Notes: generated from the letters alone by a model not told the origin. DNA of 64,000 nt from Sipunculus nudus (GCA_026874595.1 CM049309.1:41555079-41619078), one strand, 5' to 3'; positions 1 through 12,099 are shown, numbered from the stretch's first letter. Made by a program: numbers and translations.

Positions 1-378
1 TCCTGATATGAACGCTTGAATGTATTCTACAAATATGTAATAGAAGGGGCACCACCAGTCTATTGTAAGAGAAATCTATCCAAGGTGGATCTACAGGCAC
101 AATTTCAGGTAAATATGCCCAGCCACTCCTGAGATATGTGATATTCACCCAACATAGATTTATGGATGGACGCTATGTGAAAACTATTGTTGGTGATATA
201 ACACTATAGTGTTACCTGAGAATTAGATGCTGGCCAACTTGAAGATGAAGACTGGAGTGGTTGGGGAGGCTGAACCTGTAGATATAGCTGTCTGGTGTCA
301 CCTGCTGGATATTACTGAGTTCAAATGAGCTGTACTCTGATGGACTGATGCCAAAAGTGACCTTAAACAGGAAAACAG
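1..378. repeat. Degenerate repeat remnant at left edge
   Basis: No coding exon is visible. Positions about 90-180 resemble worn copies of the array-2 unit seen at 4.7-6.2 kb (phrases such as 'caatttcaggtaaatatgcc' and 'cctgagatatgtg'). The stretch lies left of element A and would be inside the first intron, or between later exons, of the CYB5RL-like gene. Confidence 0.35.
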
Positions 379-697
379 AACAAGGGACCCATGGGTCACT
401 GTGCTCAGCTGAAGTTGACCTTGAAGGTAAAACATCTAAAATAATATCATTTGGAGATAAAGTCTAGGAGGAAAAGGTATTATAGGCCATGGCTGGTTGA
501 CATGATTGGTTTATATTGAATAGTAATAAATTGTTTCAAATAATATTTTGTGACCAAACCATGCATTTTCTAATGTTAAAATTGAAGCATGTGAGCAGTT
601 TGTGACCATAAGATGAATATTAATACCATAAGTATTGGTTGGATTTTTGATAAACAGTTCAGTTGACAGTTCAGAAGTTTACACATTTGTTAAATTA

Positions 698-754
<57 letters not shown>

Positions 755-2648
755 CATTAAATATATGTTTTTTTTTATTTTTTAAAATGTGTACAGTTGA
801 AATATAACTAATATACCCAGTCCACAGATGGAAGGACTTGGTTGTGGTGGTCCCGGGGGGAGGGGGGGGGGGGGTTAATAGCTTAAATCCATACACATAC
901 AGCATATGAAAGTTATTTCAACAGTGCTTATAGGAAAAATTTCATAAATAATATATATTTAAGGATAACGGAGAGATGATGGACAGACAGAGCTGAATAT
1001 GTTTCAATCAGATCTTAATTTTTTCTAATCCAATTATTTTTTTTCCGATAGATTTTACACATTTTCAATTAAAAACTAATGTCCCTTTGCACCAATGGCA
1101 GCTTGGGGGGGGGGGGGGGGAGGTTGGATTAACAACACATCTGTATATACATACAGGGCAAACAAAGCCTGATCTCTATTTCTGCTGTGGCAGGAAAATA
1201 ATGAACAAATGTTTGAATTAGATCATCGTTTCATTATCAAATCATTTTTTTTAATTTAAGTTTATATTCAAATATAATCTATATATCTATATAAAAGTTT
1301 ATTCATAATTCTTAATTGCATCATCATAAATCTCAATCAGATAACACCACATCATACATACAAATGTATATTTATTTTTTACAACAAAAATATATCTTTT
1401 AAATTTGCAAAACAATAAATATATAAAAAAATAATACTTGATTCAGATTTTACAATTTTAAATTGGGCCTTTATTTATCCATAATTTGCTTCATATTTTA
1501 TAAATTTATGCATACTGATGGGTTTAATTATATCTTAATTTGTTAAAATTATTTAAAAGAAAATTGATTTCTTTAAAAATGCTACATTAACACAACATGG
1601 CATCTTCTGGATTACACCTTGAATTACTTTTTCAAGGAATGTTTTGTATATCGGAGTGGAAACAGCATTACAATTAAGGAGATACAGTGAAGACAATAAC
1701 AATTACCGTATAACACTTGTTTCGTAGGGTTTGCCGGGGAGGGGATGGACAGTATGGGGTGGTGATATGAGAATAACTGTACACCTGTCACAGGAGGGGA
1801 TCTCCCCCAGTGACTATAACAAATCAGGAACCCTGGCATAGCTGACTTCCAGTGACCAGGTGTGGGCGGCTGCATATGGATTAACCAAGTAACTACAATA
1901 GAGCCTAAACAAAAAATTCAATAACTAGCCTAATTTTCAAGCTTTTATTTTCAAATTTCAGATTTAAACAAATTAAATACTATGTTTAGATGCTGTGAAA
2001 ATTAATTCAACAGTACTCACAGGAAAAAAAATGTGCCATGGTCAAAGTTGGGCAAAATTTAAGGTACTGATTTTATTTTTATGCTAAAAACTTTAAAAAT
2101 TTACAAAATTAAGATCTAATATTTATATATTAGATCTAATATATTGAATCTTAATTAAAGAAAGTTATATACTTGGGGAAAAAAGTCTCTAGTTTCAAAA
2201 TTTTTCATGTTAAGTGAGTAAATATTTTTCCTGATTTTTTACAAAGTCCATTATGTTCTGGCCCATAACTTAAAGATATTAGACTTAATAGACATAATTT
2301 CTGGCATGTACATAGGAAATATATAGGAGAATATTTCTGGAATATATTAAGAATAACAGATAAGTGGTTTTGATATTAGGCTGTCCTGAATTGTGATAAT
2401 AGGTTTTTAATTGAAATTTGAGGTTTTTCCTTAATGTCTCCAAGGAACAAAGTCATATTGACCCAATTTTCAGAATGGTAAGAGATTTTTGGGACATCTA
2501 ACGGTATGCCAAATTTTGGACTTGTAGGTCTAAAGGTTTCAAAACATGCCAGTCTAACGGACGGACAGACAGCTAGACGGACGAACGGACTGACTATGGA
2601 CAATGGACCACGACTATAGCTCAGATGACTTACAGTCAGCTGAGCTAA
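379..2648 (-). mobile_element. Helentron/HINE-like element A
   Basis: On the minus strand the element begins next to T-rich DNA with AGCTCAGCTGACT and a nearly complementary arm (2617-2646), followed by CCGTCCG-type tetranucleotides. It ends with CAGCTGAGC and the near-palindrome GTGACCCATGGGTCCC, then TTGTT (379-413). The interior matches elements B and C in order, including the segment at 1730-1880 ('ccagtgaccaggtgtgggc' region) and the 5' block at 2376-2600. It has no long coding frame, so it is non-autonomous. It lies in intron 1 of the CYB5RL-like gene, in the same orientation as that gene. The class assignment rests on terminal structure only. Confidence 0.7.
699..752. repeat. (TA)n microsatellite
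   Basis: About 26 uninterrupted TA units inside element A; elements B and C lack it at the corresponding place. The predicted frames crossing it are artefacts. Confidence 0.95.
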
Positions 2649-2854
2649 AAATATAATTGATTTGAGTAATATTTAAATAATAAACAAAATAAAAGACTGA
2701 ATCCAAATTTGAGCAGTATTAACAACAATTTTTTTTTTGCAGAATTATAATAAATATGATATTTTATACGCTGTAAAATAACTTACTCATAGGGGATAGA
2801 TAAAATAAAAATATAAATGTAATATTTCATTGTGAAATATATGAAACTACTCAC

Positions 2855-3076
2855 ACTATTCTCATCAGTATTTGGCTGGCGTATCTCCCTCGGCAACCCC
2901 AGCTTGATTCTCTGGCATTCTTTTTTCCACTGCTCAAGCTCATCACGGTGAATGTCAAGGACACATGGGTTACATCCATTACCACAGCAATCACCAGGTA
3001 AAGGACTCTCTGGTCGAGGAGGTAATTTATCCTCTGTGAAGGTGTCCCATTGGTCAGCTTGTGCCATTTTCACCAT
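2855..3076 (-). CDS. First coding exon of CYB5RL-like protein (oxidoreductase-like domain)
   Basis: The exon encodes 74 residues in phase 0 and ends at a canonical GTGAGT donor (2854-2849). The ATG at 3076 is directly preceded by an in-frame TAA, which supports the start. Residues about 19-52 carry a proline-rich lead, then CCGNGCNPC (Cys30, 31, 35, 38) and VLDIHRDELEQW. This is the oxidoreductase-like N-terminal domain found in NADH-cytochrome b5 reductase-like proteins (CYB5RL) and in OXLD1. The spacing PLP-x-x-CC-G-x-GC-x-PC and the following D-x-x-RDEL-x-x-W look most like CYB5RL as I recall it. In CYB5RL a FAD/NADH reductase domain would follow, so the remaining exons should lie beyond position 1. 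OXLD1 is the alternative. Element A sits in the intron immediately downstream. Confidence 0.75.
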
Positions 3077-3572
3077 TTATAAAATACAGTCTTGTGTAAA
3101 TGGCTAAATGAAAGGCCAAAAAATCATTTTTTACATGTTCTGTCCATTCAGGTAAATACAAGACACAGAGATTATAAAAATCTTATGACCTCATTTCTGC
3201 TGCCAAGTGGAAAATTTCAGACATTTACTGTCTGAATAATGATGACATATTATATCATGAACAGTCAGGACGCTGCCTTTGACAGGAATAAAATCTGTGT
3301 GATTTGTAAAGGACCAGTATCAACGTGTTAAGATAATGTTCGAGCAAAAAGCAAGTATATCTTTATCCTTTTTTTAATAAAAGGAACATATTAAAAATAA
3401 ATTGGAAATCTGCTTAATAGCCTGGATCACCTCAAAATGAGATCTTTAACAAAGCAGGTAAGTAAAAAATCTTCCACGGATACTATCAGATCTACAGGTG
3501 ATAATATAAATATATATTATCTATTAGAGTATTTCATTTATGAACACCATTGGTGAGATTTGTATTGTTTAC

Positions 3573-3739
3573 AGGTACAGCATGTGGTTTGCTTTTGTCC
3601 ATGGCCATATCATACTGCATACAAGTCCACCAGGAGAACCCCTCTTCTATTTTACATTTGCTGCCATGTGAACTTGCAGATGAAGATGCTGGAGATGCAG
3701 ATGGTTTTTCTTCTTCAGCTTTTCTCTTACGAGAACCCT
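3573..3739 (-). other. Coding-like minus-strand fragment, possible orphan or captured exon
   Basis: On the minus strand a plausible acceptor (tttttatcactgacag, exon from 3739) opens a frame that runs to a TGA near 3539. It reads RKRKAEEEK, a Ser/Ala/Pro-rich stretch, KIEEGFSW and ending KPHAVPV. A weak donor (GTAAAC) lies at 3572. The basic/acidic start, low-complexity linker and FSW...AVPV pattern loosely recall the lead into an MBT repeat, but the spacing is wrong and I do not claim the family. It lies between the CYB5RL-like start and element F's 3' end, with no partner exon nearby. It could be a decayed exon, a fragment captured by a rolling-circle element, or chance; the plus-strand frames over the same bases are its shadows. 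Confidence 0.28.
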
Positions 3740-4689
3740 CTGTCAGTGATAAAAATTATGGTACAGCCATACAAGGATAGAATATGGTAAAGGAACAACC
3801 TTGAGACTACTTAAATTTTTCAAACTGTGTTAAGCAATCTTTACTTCTGTATAACTATGTTGGAAGAGGTAAAGGACCACCTAGAGTACCTCACACTTTT
3901 TTTAAGCAATGTAAGAACAAGTGACCCAGGGGCCATAGTGCTCAGCTGATCTCTGACACTGAGAAATTCTATCAACTCAGATTGCTGTCATTTTAGAATT
4001 TTTGCAATTGTGTCTGTTGCAGTTGTGTTGAATTTTTTTTATCAAATGAATCTTCTTCAAATTATCCATGGTGATAGATACATGTGTAAATGATGCATGT
4101 TCTTTCAATCGGAATTTGTTTACAGGGCTACAAATGTGATGTGTCCACCCTAATTTCTAAGTAAAAAAAAAATTATTAAAACTGCATAAAAATAAATGTA
4201 GATGGCTCCTCAATTCTTGTGCAGCTGAGAGGGCTGTCCTTCATCAATAAGCTTACTGAATTTCAGGAAGATCCATGCAATTGTTACTTGCTAATGCTAT
4301 TACTTCCTGAATTAATATTTCAAGAAAAGTTATGCACATTGGATCCAAAACAGCTTTACAACTAAAACAAGGCCTACAGGCCTAATGCGAACCTGTGCAA
4401 TGAGATTTCACCAGGTATAATGCTTCAATGCTGGACCATTACTGTTCAAGAACATGTGTAACATGTATATGAACAATGCAAGTACTAAACACTTAGAACA
4501 AGAAACAATTAAGCAAACATCACTGCTGCAATTCTGGCATGGGTGCACACAACACAAAAACTAGAATATGGGTAGTCAATAAGCGACTATGTGTATCTGC
4601 AAAATCAGAGTAGGAAAGGTGAAGTGAGGCATGGATTGAGTGGCAAGGGGAAATAGAGTGAAGTGTGTTGCATAACAGCCTTGATGTCT

Positions 4690-6170
4690 GCAGCCAAAAT
4701 GTGTGTGTAGGTTGCGCCACCTACCATAAAATCCAGAAAGCTGTCCAAGATGTATAAACATGCAAAATTTTAGGCAGATAAGTCAAGCCACTACTGAAAT
4801 ATGAGTGATTTTAGCCCACAGCAGAAAAACAGACAGACGTGGCGCAAAAATGGTGGCAGGTGGCGCCACCAATTTTGTGTATGATTAAGGGCTATAAGAG
4901 ATCTATACACATGCAAAATTTCAGGGGATATGTCAAACCAGTCCTGAGATATAAGCCTGAATGTCTGCAGTGTATACATAAATGCAGGTGGCGCCAACTG
5001 CCACAAAATCCAGAAAGCTATCCAAGATGTATAAACCTGCAAAATTTTCGGCAGATATGTCAAACCTCTGCCAAGATATGAGTGATTTTATGCCACGGCA
5101 AACAAACAGATGATGCTGTGCCAAAATGATTGCAGCTGGCACCACCAGTTTTGTGTATGATAAAGAGCTATGTGAGATCTATAAACATGCAAAATATTTG
5201 CCAAATTGGTCAAATGGTTCCTGAGATATGAGCTTGGATGTCTGCAGCCTAAATTTGAATGTAGGTGGCGCCACCTGTCATAAAACAAGAAAGCTGTCAA
5301 GGATGTATAAACCTGCAAAATTTCAGGTGGATAAGTCAAACCAGTATGGAGATATGAGTGATTTTATCCCAAGGCAGATGAACAAATGGACGCTGTGCAA
5401 GAATTGTTGCAGTTGGCGCACCAGTTTTGCGTATGATAAAGAGTTATGGGAGATCTATACACATGCAAAATTTTGGCCCAACAAGTCAAATGGTTCCCGA
5501 GATATGAGCTTGGATGTCTGCAGCTTAACCGTGAATGTATATGGCACCACCTGTCATACAATCAAGAAAGCTGTCCAAGATGTATAAACATGCAAAATTT
5601 CAGGTGGATAAGTCCAACCAATGCAGAGATATGAGTGTTTTTATCCCAAGGCAGATGAACAGACGGACGCTGTGCAAAAATGGTGGCAGGTGGCGCCACC
5701 AATTTTGTGAATGATTAAGAGATATGCCTAAAATTTTTGCCCGAATGGTCAAATGGTTCCTGAGATATGAGCTTGGATGTCTGCAGCGTAAATCTGAATG
5801 AAGGTGGCGCCACCTGTCATAAAATCAAGAAAGCTGTCAAGGATGTATACACATGCAAAATTTCAGGTGGATAAGTCCAACCAATGCAGAGATATGAGTG
5901 TTTTTATCCAAAGGAAGATGAACAGATGGAAGCTGTGCAAAAATGGTTGCAGGTGGTGCCACCATTTTTAGTATATGTTATACAGCTTTCCAAGGGCTAC
6001 ATTTGTGCAAAATCTTTAGCCTTATCTGTCAAATGGTTCCCGAGATATGTGGGTTTATGTGTGGAAACAGACGCACAAATGGATGCTGGGCAGAGAGGAA
6101 AGGTCAAAGGTCAACCAAAAATGAGGGCGCAGCAGTTCACATTTGACCAATCATAATTCGGAATTAAAAA
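4690..6170. repeat. Tandem array 2 (dimeric unit of about 280 bp) with GGTGGCGCCACC
   Basis: Two alternating half-units of about 130-150 bp repeat along the array. One contains 'aaatcaagaaagctgtc' and 'gagatatgagtg'; the other contains 'gatctatacacatgc' and 'tgagatatgagc'. Each half-unit begins at the palindrome GGTGGCGCCACC or a mutated form of it, for example at about 4859, 5264, 5690 and 5803. The tail at 6100-6260 ('ggcgcagcagttcac' to 'catagtatccg') also ends the arrays at 9.8-10.7 kb and 30.9-31.9 kb. Short predicted proteins across this region are repeat artefacts. Confidence 0.85.
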
Positions 6171-6277
6171 AAAATTCTGCCCAGTGGTTATGGAGGAGTT
6201 CTCCGGAAACCTATGCGGCGATGGTGGCAGCATCGGCATCCGACTGAAAACATAGTATCCGAAAAACTTTGTTTTAT

Positions 6278-7985
6278 ATACAATGGTTCCACATGAATGA
6301 TTTTTGGCTGAATTATGGAGATTGAATTGAGTCATTTTACTATATATGTTAGCTTTGTGATGGTGTTACATCTAGCCTACCACCAGTTTATCAGCATCTA
6401 TTACATCATGCCACTAGACATTTAGATTTCAGGTTATCTTTGGTTAATATTGACAAGAAAGTTTTTTAAAAGCTTTTAAACAATTTAGATTTTTGATTTA
6501 AGTTATTCATCATACCAGGCAATATTACAATCATAGATATTCAGCTCTCTGTGGCTATATAAAGACAACAGTACATGGATTATAAATTATTGGTATCCCT
6601 ACTCAACTTAATTCAAGAATTTGCCATCAATGAGATAAATCTGTATTTTAATTTTGCATTCAGTATGCATCCGTAATAATTTTACATATATTCCTTATTT
6701 TTTTTTATAAAATTCAGCTGAAAAGCATTTTGTATTGGGAAAATAAATTTCAAAGTTATTTCAAGTAGGGACCACTTTTGTGTTCAGATGGCAGCACTTG
6801 GTTTACCATTGGCAGATTGCCAGTGCCTTGATGTTGGCCATTAGCCAAGAAGATGTTAGCTTTGTAAATAGTTTTGGCACAGTGCCTGGATTGGAAGAAG
6901 TGCAGCCAGGTATAGGTCAAGAGTTCACTCAGTGCAGTAGCTGCATTCTATTTATAGCTTTGGCAGACTGCTCCCTGCATCATATTTGGCACCAAGTTCA
7001 GCCTGAATCTACTTATAGCTTTGGCAGACTGCCAACTGTGTCAGATTATGCAACAGGTCAAGAGTTCACACAGTGCGCCAGGTACAGGTCAAAAGTTCAC
7101 TCAGTCTAGCCAGGTGCAGGTCAAGAGTTCACTCAGAGCAGTAGCTTGAGGCAGCAATTTGTCACAGGTCACTCGGGGGCAACTGCCTTACTCACCTAAG
7201 CCTTGTCAGCCCAGTGCATCAAACTCTGGGAAACCGGCTTCTGTGGCTCAGGGGTAGAGCGCAGGACTCAAAGCCGGGAGATTGTGAGTTCGAATCTCAG
7301 CCGAGGCGGTGAGGTTTTTCACGGTCGGCCCCCACCCAGGGTCAGCGCTCTGCAGGCTTAATGGGAAGGTCATGCCCAACGGCCGTGTTTCACTCACAAA
7401 CGAGTGCTCCTTTCGGGGGTCCTCGGTGGTATGATTACCAACCCAGGGCCCGTAGGTGCAGTAGTCACTGGGCCTGGTTAATGCCAGGATATAAAATGAG
7501 AGGAAGCGTGTAATACTGCCCTGTCACGTAGTCTGAAACCGTAATGGAAATCTGCAGATGTACATATACTTAGTTAATGCAGGCGGTTACCTCCAACAAC
7601 AAAAATTAAAAAAAAAAAAAAAAAAACTCTGGGGAAGTTTGATGTATTGGACTGATATTTTGACCTGTCTATGCGTCTTTGATGGTATTCTCATTTACAA
7701 GACAGGTGGTACCACGTACATTGACTTTTGCACAGTGTATGTGCCTGCTTATTTCTACAGAGGAATTTGAATTATCAGCCTGAAATTGGGCATATTTATA
7801 CATATTAATAGCTTTGTTGTATACAAGACTGGTGATGCCACCTACAATCATTTTTGCACAGTGTGTGTCCCTGCTTATTTCTCAGAAGGGGTTTGATATA
7901 TCAGTCTGAAAATTGGCATATGTGTATATCTCTGATAGCTTCGAAGTATAAAAGACTGGTGGTGCCAGCTACAATCGTTTTTGTG
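6278..7985. repeat. Inverted-segment arm L (partner at 10733-12085)
   Basis: Apart from the SINE at 7231-7623, this stretch matches the reverse complement of 10733-12085 in the same internal order. Landmarks are 'agtggcatgatgtaat' (rc of 6400 region), the 'ggcagactgc' block around 6960-7040, and 'gacctgtctatgcgtctttg' at 7661. It includes short internal tandem phrases (TTTGGCAGACTGC, GGTCAAGAGTTCACTCAG). The flanking array-2 copies on the left of each arm are in direct orientation, so one copy of this segment has been inverted relative to the other. Confidence 0.75.
7231..7623 (+). mobile_element. tRNA-derived SINE copy 1
   Basis: The head carries RNA polymerase III box A (TGGCTCAGGGGTAGAGC, 7244-7260) and box B (GAGTTCGAATCTC, 7286-7298). 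A non-tRNA body follows, ending in GGTTACCTCC and a poly-A tail. The 10-bp target duplication AAACTCTGGG flanks it (7221-7230 and 7624-7633). The uninterrupted target exists once in the inverted paralogous copy at 11067-11076, which confirms both boundaries. Copies 2 and 3 are at 27299 and 49040. Confidence 0.9.
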
Positions 7986-8271
7986 TTGTGTGCACCCATG
8001 CCAGAATTTCAGCAGTGATGTTTGTGTAATTGTTTCTTATTCAAAATGTTTAGTACTTGCATTGTTCATATAAATAAAAAATGTAATGGTCCAGCATTGA
8101 AGCATTATACCTGGTGTATTTCCCAATGCACAGGTTCGCATTAGGCCTCTAGGCCTTGTTTACAAAGTGCAATATGTTTGGACCTATAACTTTTTTAAAT
8201 TATATAATACAGACCTAATTTCTGGCATGTACATCAGAATGAGTGGTTTTGATATTAGGCAGTCCTGAAGT

Positions 8272-8970
8272 TAAGCTCTTTACACAGCGCTTTAACTATA
8301 GGCCTAGTACCTATATCGTAAGCGCTGTTTGTTATGACCTCGTATCCTGAATTGCTACACCAGAGGGGAGCACTGTATTTTTGTCCAATCAGGTGAGACC
8401 TTGTGCTGGAAGACACTGCCAAGCGAGGAATACACGGAGCCAATCATGTTCATTTCGTTTTGATTGACAGCTCATCGCCCCGGTAACCATCCGAACAGGC
8501 CACAGGCTCAGATAGAATTGCCCGAAACGTGGTTTGCTTAGGGTCTTGGGCACATAGGATGCCCGGCCAGTGAGCTGTAATTCAAACGAAATGTAATAAC
8601 AAAGGCTGCGTGCACACCTGGCTGGCTGGTTTCAGTTCTGCAGACAACAGATACATGGCTACGCTAACACAGTCATAATGTCATAATCGAATCGGTCGAT
8701 GATACGAGAATGCAGAGGGAGCAATTAAAATTTGACCGTTAACTCATCAAGCGGTTGCATGAAGCGCAGCTATGGGCGGAGCCAGGATGCCTGTCGAGTG
8801 TTTGTTTATTGGCATCTGGTTGGCTGCTTGTCACATCATACGCATGTTTTTTTTCAGCAGAAAACGAACCGCCATCTGGTGTCTAAATATATAATAAACA
8901 GTCAAAGCTGGCAGCATGAAAATCAGTTGATTCTTTAGAAGCACAAGATTTCCGCTGCCTCGGGAGCTTA
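8272..8970. mobile_element. 699-bp insertion with 9-bp target duplication, TIR TAAGCTC
   Basis: The segment splits the conserved 5' module of element F: TCCTGAAGT is duplicated at 8263-8271 and 8971-8979, and elements A, B and C have the same module uninterrupted. Its ends form a short inverted repeat, TAAGCTC and GAGCTTA. Compared with its surroundings it is CpG-richer and carries promoter-like strings: CCAATCA near 8395, CCAATCAT near 8440, ATTGACAG near 8462 and GGGCGGAGCC near 8775. No coding frame was recognised. An 8-9-bp duplication fits hAT-, Merlin- or Mutator-type DNA transposons; the superfamily is not determined. Confidence 0.75.
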
Positions 8971-9214
8971 TCCTGAAGTGTGAAAATAGGTTTTTAATAA
9001 AAAATTAAGGTTTTCCTTAAAGGAACGAAGTCGGCTTTGAAGAAGATCTCGGGGACATCTAACATTAAGCAGAATTTTGGATTCCAAGGTCTTACGGTTT
9101 CAAAATGTGCCAATCTATGGACGGACAGACAGATGGACAGACAGATGAATGGACAGACGATGGACAATGGACCACGACTATAGCTCAGATGACTTATAGT
9201 CAGCTGAGCTAAAA

Positions 9215-9499
9215 ATCACATAGGGTGTACATGTTGTATAAATGTATACAGCTCGAGATTTGCATCATGAATAGCAGCTAAACTACACTGTAGATTTTAA
9301 ACATATTTGGCAAAAAAGTTTAATTAAAACATACTCTTTCCAACTATATTATACCTTCAGAGCAAACGTATGTTTAGGAAAATAGTCATTACTTTTGCAA
9401 ATACCAACCAATATGTCCCCTAACACAATCATCATGTATATAAACATACAGAGATTTGCATCATGAATTGCAGATGAACTACATGGTAATTTTTAACTA
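9215..9499. repeat. Degenerate repeat also found at 13.05-13.33 kb
   Basis: The phrases 'ttaggaaaatagtcatt', 'atgtataaacata' and 'gcagctgaactacat' recur here and in two tandem, diverged copies at 13050-13330. The segment separates element F from the second core copy. No gene is seen. Confidence 0.6.
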
Positions 9500-12085
9500 A
9501 GCCTACAAGCCTAATGCGAACCTGTGCAATAAGATTACACCAGGTATAATGCTTCAATGCTGGACCATTACTTTTCAAGAACATGTGTAACATGTATATG
9601 AACAATGCAAGTACTAAAAACTTAGAACAAGAAACAATTACACAAACATCACTGCTGCAATTCTGGCATGGGTGCACACAACATAAAAACTAGAATATGG
9701 ATAGTCAACAAGTGACTACGTGTATCCTCCAAAATCAGAGTGGGAAAGGTGAAGTGAGGCATGGATTGAGTGGCAAGGGGAAATAGAGTGAGTTGTGTTG
9801 CGGCATGATAGCCTGGATGTCTGCAGCCGAAATGTGTATGTAGGCTGTGCCACCTACCACAAAATCCAGAAATCTGTCCAAGATGTATAAACATGCAAAA
9901 TTTTAAACAGATAAGTCAAACCACTACTGAGATATGAGTGATTTTAGCCTATGGCAGACAAACAGACGGACTCTGTGCAAAATTGGTGGCAGGTGGCACC
10001 ACCAATTTTGTGTATGATTAAGAGCTATGTGAGATCTATACACATGCAAAATTTCAGGGGGATATGTCAAACCAGTCCTGAGATATAAGCCTGAATGTCT
10101 GCAGCATATACATAAATTTAGGTGGCGCCACCTGCCAAAAAATCAAGGAAAGCTTTCCAAGATCTATAAACATGCAAAATTTTTGCCCAATCGGTCAAAT
10201 GGTTCCTGAGATATGAGCTTTGAGTCTGCAGCATAAATTTGAATGTAGGTGGCGCCACCTGTCATAAAATCAAGAAAGCTGTCAAGGATGTATACACATG
10301 CAAAATATCAGGTGGATAAGTCAAACCAATGCCGAGATATGAGTGTTTTTATCCAAAGGCAGATGAACAGATTGACGCTGTGCAAAAAGTGTTGCAGGTG
10401 GCGCCACCATTTTTAGTGTATGTTATAATGCTTTCCAAGGGCTACATTTGTGCAAAATCTTTAGCCTTATCAGTCAAAAGATTCCCGAGAAATGTGGGTT
10501 TATGTGTGGAAACATACGCACAAATGGACGCTGGGCAGAGAGGAAAGGTCAGAGGTCAACCAAAAATGAGGGCGCAGCAGTTCACATGTGACCGATCATA
10601 ATTTCGAATTTTAAAAAATTCTGCCCAGTGGTTATGGAGGAGTTCTACGGAAACCTATGCGACGATGGCGGCAGCATTGGCGTCCAACTGAAAACATAGT
10701 ATCCACAAAACTCTGTTTTGTCGGATACAATGATTGTAGCTGGCACCACCAGTGTTATATACAACCAAGAGATATATAAATATGCCCAATGACAGACTGA
10801 TATGTCAAACCCCTCCTGTGAAATAAGCAGGGACATACACTGTGCAAAAATTATTGTAGGTGGTGCCACCAGTCTTGTACATTATAAAGCTACCCTATAT
10901 GTATAAACATGCCCAATTTTAGGCTGATGTATCAAATTCCTCTGTAGAAATAAGCAGGCGCATACACTGCAAAAGTCAATGTAGGTGGCACCATCTGTCT
11001 TGTAAATGAGGATACCATCAAAGACGCATAGACAGGTCAAAATATCAGTCCAATACATCAAACTTCCCCAGAGTTTGATGCACTGGGCTGACAAGGCTTA
11101 GGTGAGTAAGGCAGTTGCTCCTGGGTGACCTGTGACAAATTGCTGCCTCAAGCTACTGCACTGAGTGAACTCCTGACCTGCACCTGGCTAGACTGAGTGA
11201 AGTTTTGACCTGTACCTGGCTGCACAGTTGGCAGTCTGCCAAAGCTATAAATAGATTCAGGCTGAGCTTTGGTGCCAAATATGATGCAGTGAGCAGTCTG
11301 CCAAAGCTATAAATAGAATGCAGCTACTGCACTGAGTGAACTCTTGACCTATACCTGGCTGCATTTCTTCCCATCCTGGCACTGTGCCAAAACTATTTAT
11401 AGAGCTGACATCATCTTGGCTAATGGCAAACATCAAGGCCTCTTGACCTATACCTGGCTGCACTTCTTCCAATCCTGGCACTGTGCCAAAACTATTTATA
11501 GAGCTGACATTGGCTAATGGCCAATATCAAGGCACTGGCAATCTGCCAATGGTAAACCAAGTGCGCCATCTGTACACAAAAGTGGTCCCTACTTGAAATA
11601 ACTTTGAAGTTTATTTTCCCAATACAAAATGCTTTTCAGCTGACTTTTTATAAAACAGAAATCAGGAATATATGTAAAATTATTACGGATGCATACTGAA
11701 TGCAAAATTAAAATACAGATATATCTCATTGATGGTAAATTCTTGAATTAAGTTGAGTAGGGATACCAGTAATTTATAATCCATGTACAGTTGTCTTTAT
11801 ATAGCCACAGAGAGCTAAATATCCATGATTGTAACATTGGTTGGTATGATGAATAACTTAAATCATAAATTTAAATTTTTTTGAAAGCTTTTAAAAAACT
11901 TTCTTGTCAATATTAAACAAAGATAACCTGAAATCTAAATGTCTAGTGGCATGATGTAATAGATGCTGATAAACTGGTGCCAGGCTAGATGTAACAGCAT
12001 AACACAGCTAACATAAATGGTAAAATGACTCAATTCAATCTCTATAATTCAGCCAAAAATCATTCATTCATGTGGAACCATTAAT
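9500..12085. mobile_element. Second, rearranged copy of the element F core
   Basis: Positions 9500-10730 repeat 4370-6250 in direct orientation: the 'cctaatgcgaacctgtgc' lead, the array-2 units with GGTGGCGCCACC at about 10121, 10248 and 10398, and the 'catagtatcc' tail. From about 10733 to 12085 the sequence is the reverse complement of 6278-7985, so the right half is inverted relative to element F. The SINE present in the other arm is absent; the empty site is at 11067-11076. Neither terminal hairpin is seen, so the copy looks truncated at both ends. Confidence 0.7.
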
Positions 12086-12099
12086 GACAATTATTATAA

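Larger units (their letters stand above)
3917..9210 (-). mobile_element. Composite Helentron/HINE-like element F
   Basis: Read on the minus strand, the 5' end is at 9210 (hairpin AGCTCAGCTGACT / AGTCATCTGAGCT, then (GTCC)n). The first about 230 bases match the 5' module of elements A-C. The 3' end is at 3917-3950 (CAGCTGAGC, GGCCCCTGGGTC hairpin, ACTTGTT). The interior differs completely from A-C: it holds array 2 (4690-6170), a segment found inverted in the neighbouring copy (6278-7985), and terminal blocks 4365-4550 and 7990-8165 that are inverted copies of each other. A SINE (7231-7623) and a 699-bp insertion (8272-8970) interrupt it. No transposase frame is visible. Whether this is one element or several nested ones cannot be settled by eye. 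Confidence 0.55.

Noticed and set aside
7231-7310. tRNA gene, because of intact box A and box B
   Set aside because: The tRNA-like head is followed by a conserved body and poly-A tail and flanked by a target duplication, so it is a SINE.
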